This document shows, in pieces, positions 17,496-26,659 of a stretch of DNA of 64,000 bases. A program made the translations under genes and the position numbers. Source of the stretch: Acidiphilium rubrum (GTDB lineage: Bacteria; Pseudomonadota; Alphaproteobacteria; Acetobacterales; Acetobacteraceae). The stretch spans positions 46,068 to 110,067 of the forward strand of contig NZ_FTNE01000013.1 in NCBI RefSeq assembly GCF_900156265.1, given 5' to 3'. Below the pieces are notes generated by a model. That model was not told where the DNA came from. It made no database searches and saw only the letters and a list, made by a program, of their open reading frames with translations. The first letter of the stretch is position 1; each line of letters begins with the position of its first letter.

Positions 17496-17684
17496 TCACG
17501 AGGCTGTGCGCCGCTGGCGTTCGATCGTGGCGTCGCGTTTGCCAGTGCGGCAGGCGTCCGAGCAATATCGCACATTGTCCCAGTCGCGCGCCCATTTGCG
17601 CCGCCAGGTGAACGGCCGCCCGCACGCGGCGCATGGTTTGCTCGGCAGTCGTGCCTTGTTCGCTAGTGTTGCCTTGCCTTTCAT
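17496..17684 (-). CDS. DUF2256 family small protein
   Basis: This 62-residue basic protein has two Cys pairs, CAAC and CSDAC, around the motif [20 protein letters not shown], the hallmark of DUF2256. The four Cys suggest a zinc-knuckle. Function unknown. Its ATG overlaps the stop of the upstream membrane protein by 4 bases (ATGA), so they are cotranscribed. The tRNA-Glu gene follows 87 bases downstream. Confidence 0.88.
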   Translation of the reverse strand: MKGKATLANKARLPSKPCAACGRPFTWRRKWARDWDNVRYCSDACRTGKRDATIERQRRTAS

Positions 17685-18043
17685 GGCGCCGCGGCGCTGC
17701 CGAGGACCGCGCCGGTGTGCGGGTCGATGAAATCGACGCGGCCGCCCTTGTCATCGTGCACCCAGATGGCGATCACCCCGCCCGACGCGGCAAGACCGGT
17801 GATGGTTGCCCCGGACGCCGCGGGCAGTACGGTCCGGAACGGCGCCGCGCCCGGAATCGCCGCCGGTCGCGTCGCAGCCGTGCCCGGGCTGGCGGTTGAC
17901 TCGACCATGCGTTTGACCACAACCCCGATCACCAGGGCGGTGCCCAGCACGATGAGCACGCCCATCCCGATCACCAGCGCCTTCAAACCCCGTACATCCG
18001 GTGCCGATTTCCGTGAGTCCTGAGCCCGATCCATCCCATCCAT
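17681..18043 (-). CDS. Small single-pass membrane protein (DUF6476-like)
   Basis: This 120-residue protein has one transmembrane segment (about residues 20-46, [21 protein letters not shown]) and a small periplasmic domain. It resembles the DUF6476 family by layout only, and I cannot confirm the family by search. The start at 18043 or 18034 lies inside the 5' end of the divergent pseudouridine synthase frame, so at least one of the two annotated starts is too long. It overlaps the DUF2256 gene. Confidence 0.65.
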   Translation of the reverse strand: MDGMDRAQDSRKSAPDVRGLKALVIGMGVLIVLGTALVIGVVVKRMVESTASPGTAATRPAAIPGAAPFRTVLPAASGATITGLAASGGVIAIWVHDDKGGRVDFIDPHTGAVLGSAAAP

Positions 18044-19029
18044 CCCCGCCTGATCCAGCCTTGCTGTACGGCAATCTGGCGTTCTCCGCCACGGCGGACG
18101 ACCAGGGCGAGCGGCTGGACCGGTTTCTGGCCGCCAAACTCGCAGGCATGTCGCGCTCGCGCATCAAGATCCTGATCGAGGATGGGCTGGTCACCTGCGA
18201 TGATGCGCCGGCGCCGACGCCCTCGGCTCCCGTGCGCGCCGGGTCGCTCTACCGCATCGACATTCCGGCCCCGCTGCCCGCAACGCCCCAAGGTCAGGCG
18301 ATCCCGTTTCCTATTCTCTATGAAGACGACGATCTGATCGTGCTCGACAAGCCGGCCGGCCTGGTGGTGCACCCGGCGCCGGGCAATCTGGACGGCACGC
18401 TGGTCAATGCCCTGATCGCGCATTGCGGCGACAGTCTCGCCGGCATCGGGGGTGAGAAACGCCCCGGCATCGTGCACCGGCTCGATAAGGATACGTCTGG
18501 CGTCATGGTCGTGGCCAAGACCGAACTGGCGCATCACGCGCTGTCCGAAGCGTTCGCGGCGCGCGACCTTGAGCGGCATTACCTCGCGCTCTGCTGGGGC
18601 GCGCCCCAATCGGCTGCCGGCGCGATCGAAGCGCCGATCGGGCGCGATCCGCGCGAGCGCAAGCGCATGGCAGTGGCCGCGCGCGGCGGGCGGTTTGCCC
18701 TGACCCATTTCACCACCGCGCAGCGCTTCGGCCTCGGCGCCACTCTGCTGGAGTGCCGGCTGGCGACGGGGCGGACCCATCAGATCAGGGTGCATCTCGC
18801 GCATATCGGCCATCCGGTGGTTGGTGATCCGGTCTATCTGCGGCGGCGGCCGGCCGCGGCGGCACATATCGCCGAGCCTGCGCGTTCGGTGCTGCTCGAT
18901 TTTCCCCGCCAGGCGCTGCATGCGGCGAGCCTCGGCTTTGTGCATCCGCGCACCGGTGCGGCGCTGCGATTCGAAACCCCGCCGCCGGCCGATTTTACGG
19001 CGCTCGTGGATCTATTAACCGTTTCATAA
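18001..19029 (+). CDS. RluA-family 23S rRNA pseudouridine synthase (RluD-like)
   Basis: This protein of up to 342 residues has an N-terminal S4 RNA-binding domain (ERLDRFLAAKLAGMSRSRIK, about residues 37-56). The catalytic domain follows, with the active-site Asp in HRLDKDTSGVMVV near residue 165 and the downstream motif RTHQIRVHLAHIGHPVVGD. It converts specific uridines in large-subunit rRNA to pseudouridine. The GTG start at 18001 overlaps the divergent gene and has no ribosome-binding site; a TTG near 18060 would begin at LLYGNLAFSA and avoid the overlap. It is located ahead of rpoH, as in many alphaproteobacteria. Confidence 0.93.
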   Translation: MPISVSPEPDPSHPSPPDPALLYGNLAFSATADDQGERLDRFLAAKLAGMSRSRIKILIEDGLVTCDDAPAPTPSAPVRAGSLYRIDIPAPLPATPQGQAIPFPILYEDDDLIVLDKPAGLVVHPAPGNLDGTLVNALIAHCGDSLAGIGGEKRPGIVHRLDKDTSGVMVVAKTELAHHALSEAFAARDLERHYLALCWGAPQSAAGAIEAPIGRDPRERKRMAVAARGGRFALTHFTTAQRFGLGATLLECRLATGRTHQIRVHLAHIGHPVVGDPVYLRRRPAAAAHIAEPARSVLLDFPRQALHAASLGFVHPRTGAALRFETPPPADFTALVDLLTVS

Positions 19030-19073
19030 CCGTTTTGCACTAATCTTATACCTGACCACACAGGTCTTATTTC

Positions 19074-19103
19074 TTGACAAGTCGCGTTTCGTGGGGGCAT
19101 AAA
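19074..19103 (+). promoter_or_regulatory. Putative sigma-70 promoter upstream of rpoH
   Basis: TTGACA (19074-19079) is followed after 18 bases by CATAAA (19098-19103). It lies in the 309-base gap 19030-19338. The sequence around it also forms a 7-bp inverted repeat, CTTGACA...TGTCAAG (19073-19079 and 19110-19116). A long leader of more than 200 bases would precede rpoH, long enough for thermosensor-type structure; no specific element was recognised. Confidence 0.45.
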
Positions 19104-19338
19104 AATCACTGTCAAGTTAATAATTTCCGAAATAAGCCAGATTGCCGGCCAATTACGCCGTTTTCAGGGGTTGTAACGGAACCGTGATACGTCATGAGGA
19201 CGATCCCGTGTATAACAATGCTCACAAGAGACGAGGCATCACGAGGGTTCGGCCGTTGCGCATCCGAACGGTGGCTAGTCTGGTAATAGAGACGACGCAA
19301 GAATCGACGACGCGAATAAATCGAGAGGAATTCAATCA

Positions 19339-20250
19339 ATGGCCTCCGGAATGAGTACCATGGCCCCGAGTGAGGGCAATCTTTCCCGGTATCTGCAAGA
19401 GATCCGCAAGTACCCGATGCTGGCTCCCGAAGAAGAAGACCGTCTGGCACGTGCCTGGCGCGATAACGAAGATCACAAGGCCGCCCATAAGCTAGTGACC
19501 TCGCATCTGCGCCTGGTGGCGAAAATCGCGATGGGCTACCGCGGCTATGGCCTGCCACTCGGCGAGCTGATCTCCGAGGGCAATGTCGGCATGATGCAGG
19601 CGGTCAAGCGGTTCGATCCGGAACGCGGTTTCCGCCTGGCAACCTATGCGATGTGGTGGATCCGCGCCGCGATCCAGGAATATATCCTGCATTCCTGGTC
19701 GCTGGTGAAAATGGGCACCACGGCCTCACAGAAAAAACTGTTCTTCAACCTGCGCCGCCTGAAGGGGCAGATGCAGGCGATCGAGGACGGTGACATGCAG
19801 CCCGAACAGGTGGCCAAGGTCGCCCGCGTGCTCGGTGTGCCCGAGCAGGACGTGGTGAGCATGAACCGCCGCCTCGCCGCACCCGATCATAGCCTGAACG
19901 CGCCGATCCGCATGGATGGCGAGGGCGAGTGGCAGGATTGGCTGGTCGATGATCAGGAGAGCCAGGAAGAAAGCATCGGCGATCGCGAGGAAATGACCGG
20001 ACGCCGGGCCTTGCTGACCACCGCGCTGAAGACCCTGAACGATCGTGAACGCCACATCCTGATCCAGCGCCGCCTCAAGGATGAGCCGACCACGCTCGAA
20101 GATCTGTCGCAGCAATACAACATCTCGCGCGAGCGGGTCCGCCAGATCGAAGTCCGGGCGTTCGAAAAACTGCAGAAGTCTATGAAGACTCAGGTTTCCG
20201 AGCAGCGCGCCGAACAGCGCAATGCCGTCCAGGCACGGTTGACCGCCTGA
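19339..20250 (+). CDS. rpoH: RNA polymerase heat-shock sigma factor RpoH (sigma-32)
   Basis: This 303-residue sigma factor has region 2 sequences LVTSHLRLVAKIAMGYRGYGLP, GNVGMMQAVKRFDP and the -10-binding TYAMWWIRAAIQEYIL. The RpoH box QKKLFFNLR near residue 132 distinguishes heat-shock sigma from RpoD. Region 4.2 has TLEDLSQQYNISRERVRQIE. It directs transcription of chaperone and protease genes. AGGA lies 9 bases before the ATG. A strong intrinsic terminator follows 21 bases after the stop. Confidence 0.97.
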   Translation: MASGMSTMAPSEGNLSRYLQEIRKYPMLAPEEEDRLARAWRDNEDHKAAHKLVTSHLRLVAKIAMGYRGYGLPLGELISEGNVGMMQAVKRFDPERGFRLATYAMWWIRAAIQEYILHSWSLVKMGTTASQKKLFFNLRRLKGQMQAIEDGDMQPEQVAKVARVLGVPEQDVVSMNRRLAAPDHSLNAPIRMDGEGEWQDWLVDDQESQEESIGDREEMTGRRALLTTALKTLNDRERHILIQRRLKDEPTTLEDLSQQYNISRERVRQIEVRAFEKLQKSMKTQVSEQRAEQRNAVQARLTA

Positions 20251-20271
20251 GCTTCGGCTTGCGTGCATAAA

Positions 20272-20303
20272 AAAACGGCCGACCGTTCGGGGTCGGCCGT
20301 TTT
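20272..20303. terminator. Bidirectional intrinsic terminator
   Basis: A 13-bp perfect stem AAAACGGCCGACC / GGTCGGCCGTTTT encloses a GTTCGG loop. It has a T-run on the plus strand and an A-run on the other side. It sits between rpoH (plus) and the convergent small gene (minus) and can stop transcription from both. Confidence 0.93.
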
Positions 20304-20319
20304 GTTTTGACCCCGTTGC

Positions 20320-20565
20320 TCAGTTGCCGGACTTGGCCCGCGCCTCGGCGGCTCTTTCGCGCGCGAGCTTGGCGCGGTGCTTGGCCAGTTCATGCCCAGC
20401 AATACAGCCGCCTACCGCGCCGATCACGGCATGGTGATGCGCGTAGTGCCCGGCAACACCGCCCACCACCGCGCCTTTGAGGCAGCCCTTGGCGTGGGCC
20501 AGGTTCAAACCGCCCAGCGCGAGGATGGCGACGGCGGCAGCAAGAGTTGATTTCATGGCACTCAT
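20320..20565 (-). CDS. Small exported glycine-zipper-like protein
   Basis: This 81-residue protein has a signal peptide of about 25 residues (ends AHA). Its mature part contains G-x3-G-x3-G spacing (GAVVGGVAGHYAHHHAVIGAVGG), two Cys and a basic, Ala-rich C-terminal helix. It resembles short glycine-zipper envelope proteins; the role is unknown. GGAG lies 7 bases before the ATG at 20565. Confidence 0.75.
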   Translation of the reverse strand: MSAMKSTLAAAVAILALGGLNLAHAKGCLKGAVVGGVAGHYAHHHAVIGAVGGCIAGHELAKHRAKLARERAAEARAKSGN

Positions 20566-20639
20566 CGGGTCGCTCCATTACGGGTTGGACGCTCGATATA
20601 GGGTGCCGCGATAGCAATGTCACGTATCCGTGATATCGG

Positions 20640-21458
20640 TCAGGTCGCGTGCCATACCGCGCCGTGCTCGGCGGCAAACCCTTCCGCGCGCAGCTTGAGT
20701 AGATGCGCCAGCACATTGCGCTCGGCGGCGATTTTCAGCATCGGATTCTGCTTGGCATAGAGCCGCGCCGCCAGATCGGTCACCGAGGCCGGGTCGCCGT
20801 GCAAGGCTTCGAGAATCGCCGCCTCGCGCTTGCGCCGATGCGCCAGCATCTCGGCAACCAGGGTCCGGGGTTCAAGTAGCGCCGGACCATGACCGGGCAG
20901 ATAGAGCCGATCCGCCCGGTCGAGCAGGCGCTGCAACGAGGCATAATACGCCTGCATGTCGCCATCCGGCGGGTTGACGATCGAGGATGACCACGACATC
21001 ACGTGATCGGCGCTGAACAAGATGTCCTGATAGGCAAACGCCAGATGATCGCTGGCGTGGCCCGGCGTGTGCACAGCGGTGAGCCCGGCCACGACATCGC
21101 CATCCGCGAGCGGGTGATCGGGCGTGAAACGCAGTGCCGCCGAGTGCTCGAACCCGTAGGTCGGCGCGCCGGTGGCCGATTGCAACGCCGCCGTGGCACC
21201 CAGATGATCGTGATGGGTGTGCGACAGCACGATCCGCCGGATCGGCGTCTCGCCGGCCGCCGCCAGTATATCCCGTACATGGATCGGATCGTCCGGCCCG
21301 GGATCGAGCACGGTCAACCCGTCCGCCGCCGCGATCAGGTAGGTGTTGGTGCCGTGATAGGTCATGATGCCGGGATTGCGCGCGACGATGCGGCGAATCC
21401 CCGGCATCACGTCAAGCGCCACGCCCCGCGGCGGCTCGGTTTCGGTCAGAAACGGCAT
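20640..21458 (-). CDS. Metallo-beta-lactamase-fold hydrolase (LACTB2-like)
   Basis: This 272-residue protein has the metal-binding signature HTHHDHLG near residue 80, further ligands in HTPGHASDH and SADHV, and a C-terminal winged-helix-like helical domain. NPGIMTYHGTNTYLI at the N-terminus is characteristic of the LACTB2/glyoxalase II-like group. Members act as nucleases or thioesterases. The ATG at 21458 shares a base with the upstream gene's TAA. Coupling to a MaoC-like hydratase would fit a CoA-thioester role, but this is inference. Confidence 0.88.
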   Translation of the reverse strand: MPFLTETEPPRGVALDVMPGIRRIVARNPGIMTYHGTNTYLIAAADGLTVLDPGPDDPIHVRDILAAAGETPIRRIVLSHTHHDHLGATAALQSATGAPTYGFEHSAALRFTPDHPLADGDVVAGLTAVHTPGHASDHLAFAYQDILFSADHVMSWSSSIVNPPDGDMQAYYASLQRLLDRADRLYLPGHGPALLEPRTLVAEMLAHRRKREAAILEALHGDPASVTDLAARLYAKQNPMLKIAAERNVLAHLLKLRAEGFAAEHGAVWHAT

Positions 21459-22303
21459 TACCGTGCCGTGCCGGCCATGCACACCGCGCCGCCGCTGTCG
21501 CGCAGCGTCAGATCGAGCCCGTCCGGCCCGTCGATCGCGGCCAGGGTCAGCGCCTTACCCTGAAACACCGCCCGCCGAGCCCGGAAGGCGAACCGGCTGA
21601 TCGGCGCCTCGTTACGACAAGCGCGCGCGAAATCGGCGAGCCAGGTCGCCTGTAATGCGCCCTGTACCACCAGACCGGGATAATGTTCGGTCCCGGTGAC
21701 ATATTCGTAATCATAGTGAATGCGATGGGAATTGCCGGTTACCGCCGAATAGCGAAACAGCGTCAGTGCATCCGGCATCACGCTGCGGGTGCGCGCCGCC
21801 GGCGGCACCGGTTCGGGCACCGCCGCGCTAACCGCCGGATCGTCCGCGGCGCGATACACCACGTCCTGCAACTCCGTGATCGCCGTCTCCCCGGTGGGGC
21901 CGATATCATGGCGCAACTGAATGAACGCGAGCGTGCCGGTGCGGCCCTGTTTGAGCGTGGCGCCGGCGATGCTGGACCGGCGCTCCACCGCCTCGCCCAC
22001 GCGCAGGCTCCGATGAAACGTGACGGTGCTGCCCGCCCACATCCGACGCTCCATCCCCGCAATCGCGGGCATGAACTCGCCGCGCGCGGCATGGCCATCG
22101 GGTCCGAGCGTGCTCCATTTCTGCCAGTCCTGAAACAACACCCAGTGCCAGAGCGGCGGCACGCTGCCATCGGCCGGGGCATCGGTATCGAGCGTCGCGG
22201 CCAGGGCGGCGATGCGATGGGATGAGACGACGTCGCTGACCAACGCGGTGCGCCCGATCAGCGCATCGAGCTCGGCTTGAATTTGGGTATGATTGCTGTC
22301 CAT
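21458..22303 (-). CDS. MaoC-like / FAS1-type acyl dehydratase (mesaconyl-C4-CoA hydratase-like)
   Basis: This 281-residue protein has double hot-dog layout. The N-terminal half is typical of the MaoC_dehydrat_N/FAS1-like domain (PLWHWVLFQDWQKWSTLGPDGHAARGEFMP in outline). The second half carries TLFRYSAVTGNSHRIHYDYEY with the Asn/His residues expected in the hydratase site, then PGLVVQGALQATWL. It should add or remove water at an acyl-CoA double bond. It starts an operon with the metallo-hydrolase. The precise substrate is not determinable. Confidence 0.85.
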   Translation of the reverse strand: MDSNHTQIQAELDALIGRTALVSDVVSSHRIAALAATLDTDAPADGSVPPLWHWVLFQDWQKWSTLGPDGHAARGEFMPAIAGMERRMWAGSTVTFHRSLRVGEAVERRSSIAGATLKQGRTGTLAFIQLRHDIGPTGETAITELQDVVYRAADDPAVSAAVPEPVPPAARTRSVMPDALTLFRYSAVTGNSHRIHYDYEYVTGTEHYPGLVVQGALQATWLADFARACRNEAPISRFAFRARRAVFQGKALTLAAIDGPDGLDLTLRDSGGAVCMAGTAR

Positions 22304-22349
22304 GCCGCAAGATTAGACCCGACCGGCCGGATTTGCCCATAGGGCGCGA

Positions 22350-22532
22350 TCACGTGACGCCGAACAACGCCGCCATCAGGGCAATCACCCCACCCGCCAA
22401 GACAAAACCCGCGATCCAGATGCCTGGCGATAGTCGCTCGCGGTCCCGGCTCGGCCGCCAGCCCGCCGATTCATGTGGTTTGCCGCCCAGTTCACCCGGG
22501 GCTTTCACCCGGCCTGCATTGCGCATGACCAT
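22350..22532 (-). CDS. Small single-pass membrane protein
   Basis: This 60-residue protein has a polar N-terminal half containing GELGGKPHESAGWRPSRD and one C-terminal transmembrane segment (about residues 38-59). GGAGGAA lies 7 bases before the ATG, an excellent ribosome-binding site, so I believe that it is expressed. No family recognised. It precedes the MaoC-like gene by 46 bases on the same strand and may lead that operon. Confidence 0.7.
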   Translation of the reverse strand: MVMRNAGRVKAPGELGGKPHESAGWRPSRDRERLSPGIWIAGFVLAGGVIALMAALFGVT

Positions 22533-22619
22533 GGCACGTTCCTCCGGAGCAAATCTGCGCCTGTTGCGGGGGACTCGGCAAGGAAAACTGTAGGGGGAGT
22601 CGGAGGGAGGCGAGGAAGG

Positions 22620-22739
22620 CTTCTTTTTTGTAAAAAAGAAGCAAAAAACTTTCCTTAATTTGGGGTATCGCCGGTTTCACGGGCACGGTCCCAAATTAAC
22701 AAAGTTTTTTTTGCTTCTTTTTTGTTCACAAAAAAGAAG
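22620..22739 (+). repeat. AT-rich doublet inverted-repeat element, full copy
   Basis: The best-preserved copy: 22-nt hairpin at 22620-22641 (loop GT), GCAAAAAACTTT, TTAATTTGGGG, a GC core, CCCAAATTAACAAAG, a T8 run and a 26-nt hairpin at 22714-22739 (loop GTTCAC). The two halves are near-perfect inverted complements. It lies in a divergent intergenic region, with its right end 83 bases from the DUF445 start, so it is not at a gene 3' end. Confidence 0.92.
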
Positions 22740-22822
22740 ACTCTTCCTTACCCTGATCGGCCGCCTTAGCAGACTATAAGGGACCGCTTGCCGATCGCGG
22801 TACCGCAGGCCACATCACGCCG

Positions 22823-24103
22823 ATGCCACGACCGATCATCGAGACCGATCCCGACCTGCCCCTGCGCCGGTCCCTTGCCCGCCATCGTGCCTTCGCCAGC
22901 GGTTTGCTCGTCGTGATGGCGGCGCTTGCGGCCTTTGCCTATTGGCTGCCACCGACGCTGGGCGCGCTGTTTCTGCGCGATGCCGCCAAGGCTGGCGTGA
23001 TCGGCGGCATTGCCGACTGGTTCGCGGTCACCGCGCTGTTCCGCCATCCGCTGGGCCTGCCGATTCCGCACACCGCGATTTTGCCGGCGCAGAAGGAGCG
23101 CCTGGGTGGCGCGCTGGGCCGGTTCGTTGCCAATCACGTCTTTACCGAGGCGGATGTCGCGCGGTTTCTGGCCGGGCTCGACATCCCCGATCTGCTCGGC
23201 CGGTTTCTGGCCGATCCGGCAATGGCGCGGCCGATGGCCGAGGCGATCGCGGGGTCCCTGCCAAGGCTGCTGCAATCGGTCGAGGATGGCCGGCTGCGGC
23301 GGCTGTTCACCAGGTTGCTGCCGCGCATTGCCGGTGGTCCGGCGGCCGGGCGGGTGGTGGCGCGCGCACTTGCCTCGCTGGTGCAGAGCGGGCGGCATCA
23401 GGAGGTATTTTCATTCATTCTCGAACAATTGCGCGCCATGCTGCAAACCCGCGAGGCGGATTTGAAGCAGATCGTGCGCGAGCGGGTGCGCGAGCAGGGC
23501 GGCGTACTGGTCGGCTGGGCGGTCGGTGCCAATATCGCCTCGAAAGTGGTGAGCACGCTGAACACCGAACTCGACAGGGTCCGGCCGGATGGCTCTGAAT
23601 TGCGCGCCGCCTTCGACGAATGGGTCGGCCGCGAGATCATCCGCCTGACCGAAGACCCGGCACGGGCGGCGGAACTTGGCGCTGCGCTGCGCGGCCTGGT
23701 CACGCACGAAAGCATGCGGGCCTGGGGGCGCGACATCTGGGCCAGGCTGCGCGATGCCGTGGCGCAGGATGCCGGGCGGCGGGGCGGGCACAGCGTGGCC
23801 CTGATCGATACGATCCTTGCCAATCTGGGCGGCATGTTGCGCGATGATCCCGGCACCCGCGCCCGGATTTCCGCCGCCGCGGGCGCGGTGGTGGCGCGGC
23901 TGCTGCCGGCCGCACAGGTCGAAATCGCCGGGTTCATCGGCCGCGTCGTCGGCAACTGGGATGCCGAAACCATCACCGACAAGCTCGAACTCCGGGTGGG
24001 CAAGGATTTGCAGTTCATCCGGGTCAACGGCACGCTGGTTGGCTTTCTGATCGGCGGTGTGCTGTTCCTGCTGCTGCATTTCGGTTTCCATCAACAGGGT
24101 TGA
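22823..24103 (+). CDS. DUF445 family membrane protein
   Basis: This 426-residue protein matches the DUF445 layout: a transmembrane segment near residues 22-45, then the signature GGIADWFAVTALFRHPLGLPIPHTAILP. A long amphipathic helical region follows, and a final C-terminal transmembrane helix (FLIGGVLFLLLHFGF). The family is widespread but uncharacterised and may span the membrane as a hairpin. It ends one codon before the 2-hydroxyacid dehydrogenase, implying an operon. Confidence 0.92.
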   Translation: MPRPIIETDPDLPLRRSLARHRAFASGLLVVMAALAAFAYWLPPTLGALFLRDAAKAGVIGGIADWFAVTALFRHPLGLPIPHTAILPAQKERLGGALGRFVANHVFTEADVARFLAGLDIPDLLGRFLADPAMARPMAEAIAGSLPRLLQSVEDGRLRRLFTRLLPRIAGGPAAGRVVARALASLVQSGRHQEVFSFILEQLRAMLQTREADLKQIVRERVREQGGVLVGWAVGANIASKVVSTLNTELDRVRPDGSELRAAFDEWVGREIIRLTEDPARAAELGAALRGLVTHESMRAWGRDIWARLRDAVAQDAGRRGGHSVALIDTILANLGGMLRDDPGTRARISAAAGAVVARLLPAAQVEIAGFIGRVVGNWDAETITDKLELRVGKDLQFIRVNGTLVGFLIGGVLFLLLHFGFHQQG

Positions 24104-24105
24104 GC

Positions 24106-25086
24106 ATGCATATCCATATCCACGAGTTTCCCGACAGCCCGTTCCTGAAATTGACGGCGGATGAGTTTCATACGGCGGCGGCGCTGGCCGGGGCCGCCGG
24201 CCAGGGCCATCGGCTGACCATGGGCGAGAGTATCGCCGATTACGAGGCGGCGGCCGATACGCTCGAAGTGCTGATCGCAACGCCGGGTGCGGTGCGGCGG
24301 CTCGACCTGATGGGGGCACCGCACCTCAAGCTCATTCAGTCCACCGCCGCCGGCGTCGATGCGCTGGCGCCGTTTGACATGATCCCGGCAGGGGTGAAGC
24401 TGTTGAACAATCGCGGCGTGCATGCCGATCGGGCCGGTGAATTCGCGATCATGGCGATGCTGATGCTGACGACGCAGATGCAGTGCTTCGCGGCGGATCA
24501 ACGCGCGCAGCGCTGGCAGCGCCGGCCCTCGGGCGTGGTGGCGGGGCGGCGGGCAACCATCGTCGGCGTCGGCGGCCTCGGCGGCGGCGCGGCGCGGCGG
24601 GCGCGGCAATTCGGCATCCATGTCACCGGTATCCGCTTCGGAACCGATCCGCACCCGGATTGCGACGAAACGCTGCCGATCGCCGCGCTCGATACCGTGC
24701 TGCCCAGCAGCGATTTTCTGCTCCTGGCATGCCCGCTCACCCACGCGACGCGCCACCTGCTCGATGCCAGGCGGATCGCGCTGCTGCCCGCCCATGCCGG
24801 GGTGATCAATATCGGCCGGGGCGGTCTGGTCGATCAGGCGGCGCTGATCGCGGCGCTGAACACCCATGCCATCGCCGGCGCGGTGCTCGACGTATTCGCC
24901 GCCGAGCCGATTCCGCCGGGCGATCCGGTCTGGACGGCTGAAAACCTGATCATCACCCCGCATATCTCCTCGGATGATCCGGATCATTACAACGCCGCGA
25001 CGCTCGCGAAATTCTTCGCCAACCTCGCCACACTGGCCGAAGGGCGCGACCCGCCGACCTTGGTCGATCTTTCGAAGGGCTACTGA
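24106..25086 (+). CDS. D-2-hydroxyacid dehydrogenase
   Basis: This 326-residue NAD-dependent enzyme has a Rossmann motif VGVGGLGGGAARRA near residue 150, the NIGRGGLVDQAAL stretch near 237, and the catalytic His in TPHISSDD near residue 285. ATG 24106 is chosen because AGGG lies 7 bases upstream; a TTG at 24100 is in frame but less likely. Its 3' end overlaps the convergent sulfotransferase by 7 bases. The substrate is unknown; this subfamily includes phosphoglycerate and hydroxypyruvate reductases. Confidence 0.9.
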   Translation: MHIHIHEFPDSPFLKLTADEFHTAAALAGAAGQGHRLTMGESIADYEAAADTLEVLIATPGAVRRLDLMGAPHLKLIQSTAAGVDALAPFDMIPAGVKLLNNRGVHADRAGEFAIMAMLMLTTQMQCFAADQRAQRWQRRPSGVVAGRRATIVGVGGLGGGAARRARQFGIHVTGIRFGTDPHPDCDETLPIAALDTVLPSSDFLLLACPLTHATRHLLDARRIALLPAHAGVINIGRGGLVDQAALIAALNTHAIAGAVLDVFAAEPIPPGDPVWTAENLIITPHISSDDPDHYNAATLAKFFANLATLAEGRDPPTLVDLSKGY

Positions 25087-25913
25087 TCCCGATAGCGAAA
25101 CCGGCGCATCTGCACGGCGTGATCCCGCTCGATCCGCCGCCGCTGCGCGGGGCTGAGCGCCGTGCGCCACTGGCCGGCGGTGCCGCTGCGAAAAAACGCC
25201 GCGGCCGCGCTCGCCGGGCGTTCGGCAAAACCGCGCGCCTGCTCCTGTGCCGCCAGCGTGGCGAACCCGCTCGCAGCGATTGCGCGTTCGAGGCGGGCCG
25301 CATCCGGGGTCGCGCCCAGAAACCGCACCACATCGCCGAACCCATCCACCGGATCGTCCAGCAGATCCTCATAGCGTAAAACCAGCAGCGTCGGATTGGG
25401 ATTGGCGGTCCATGAAGCGACATGGCGCGACCACGAGCCGATGAACTCCAACACCTTGCGATCATCACCGCCGCTCACCGCCCGATCGTCCGCCAGCAGC
25501 GCGATCATCGCATCGAGCGTGATCCCCAGATGCGCCGCATACGACACCACCACATCGCGCGGGTCGCGCACCAGATAGATCGCCCGGTCCGTCACCTCCG
25601 GCGTGATCAGCGGCACGCCGTGGCTCACGATCGCCGCATTATGGGTCTTCACGAACACCCGCGCCGCATCCGCTCCCATCAGGTCGCGATGAACCAGCGG
25701 GCGCAGAAGCGCCAGCTCAGCCGCCCGATAGGCGCGCGCCGGCCGCGGATCATGGCGGTGATACAGCGCCGCCCCGCTCTCTCCGGTGGTGAGATCGGTC
25801 AGGCGGTTGATGTCATACGGCGCCGCATCGTCGGCCAGATAGTTATGGATAAAGGCACGCAGCCAAGTGTTGCCCGATTTCGGGTAGGCCGCCAGCCAGA
25901 CCAGTTTGCCCAT
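25080..25913 (-). CDS. PAPS-dependent sulfotransferase-domain protein
   Basis: This 277-residue cytoplasmic protein has the 5'-phosphosulfate-binding loop YPKSGNTWLR at residues 10-19 and the 3'-phosphate-binding motif YLVRDPRDVVVSYA near residue 120. RYEDLL follows near residue 180. Such enzymes move sulfate from PAPS to a hydroxyl on a small molecule or glycan. Convergent with the dehydrogenase, with an overlap of 7 bases. The acceptor is not known. Confidence 0.9.
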   Translation of the reverse strand: MGKLVWLAAYPKSGNTWLRAFIHNYLADDAAPYDINRLTDLTTGESGAALYHRHDPRPARAYRAAELALLRPLVHRDLMGADAARVFVKTHNAAIVSHGVPLITPEVTDRAIYLVRDPRDVVVSYAAHLGITLDAMIALLADDRAVSGGDDRKVLEFIGSWSRHVASWTANPNPTLLVLRYEDLLDDPVDGFGDVVRFLGATPDAARLERAIAASGFATLAAQEQARGFAERPASAAAAFFRSGTAGQWRTALSPAQRRRIERDHAVQMRRFRYRDQ

Positions 25914-25922
25914 GCGCCGCGG

Positions 25923-26477
25923 TCAGGCAGGCGGCTTGCCATCGAGCGAGATTTTATTGGTCACCCGGATCATCTTGCTCACCGTCATCGACTGGCCGGT
26001 GAGACCCCAATGATACCGGTTGAACGACCCCGCCGTGTCGATATCGGCCAGTTTGCCATCGACCATCCGATAGGTCACCGCCATGTCGAACCGATGCGTC
26101 TGGCCATGATTGGTCAGCTTCCCCGCCATCACCGTACCGCCCTTGGTGCAGGTGCCGACATAGCGCGAGGTCGGATATTTGTCGGGATCAAGAAAATCCT
26201 TGGCCATCACCTGACCCCGAATGATCGCATTGGGCAAAGCCAGGCTGCGGGTCTGGAACGTGACATCGACCGAACAGGTCTTCGCCACCGGATCGAACAT
26301 GAGCGTGCCGGCAAGCTGGCGATACGTGCCGGTCACCGTGAATAAAATGGCGCCCGAATGCGTCTGCGCCAGCATATTGCCGGGCGTGAGCTGCAACGTC
26401 TCCGGCGCCGCCTGCGCCATGCCGCCACAAGCCAGCACAGCCAGACCCAGGGTGATGCAAAACGAGGCTCGGTTCAT
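25923..26477 (-). CDS. YceI-family periplasmic protein
   Basis: This 184-residue exported protein has a signal peptide ending AQA at about residue 23. A lipocalin-like beta-barrel follows with family phrases FDPVAKTCSVDVTFQTRSL, AKDFLDPDKYPTSRYVG and KLTNHGQTHRFDMAVTY. YceI proteins bind polyprenoid lipids or quinones in the periplasm. The start at 26477 has GGAG about 8 bases upstream; the open frame extends further but without support. It ends 10 bases before the sulfotransferase start on the same strand. Confidence 0.9.
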   Translation of the reverse strand: MNRASFCITLGLAVLACGGMAQAAPETLQLTPGNMLAQTHSGAILFTVTGTYRQLAGTLMFDPVAKTCSVDVTFQTRSLALPNAIIRGQVMAKDFLDPDKYPTSRYVGTCTKGGTVMAGKLTNHGQTHRFDMAVTYRMVDGKLADIDTAGSFNRYHWGLTGQSMTVSKMIRVTNKISLDGKPPA

Positions 26478-26659
26478 GTTCGCTCCTGCAATTTTTATCC
26501 ATACCCTATGCCCCAGTTCCGGACCCGGCACGAGGGGTGTCAGGCCCGGCGGCACCCATGAAAGACGGGTGGTGTTCAAGGAAGGAGCGGCGTTGAAACG
26601 ACCCGCCGGCACGACCACGTTCCCGAAGCGTCCGCGTCCATCGATTCAGGAGAGTATTC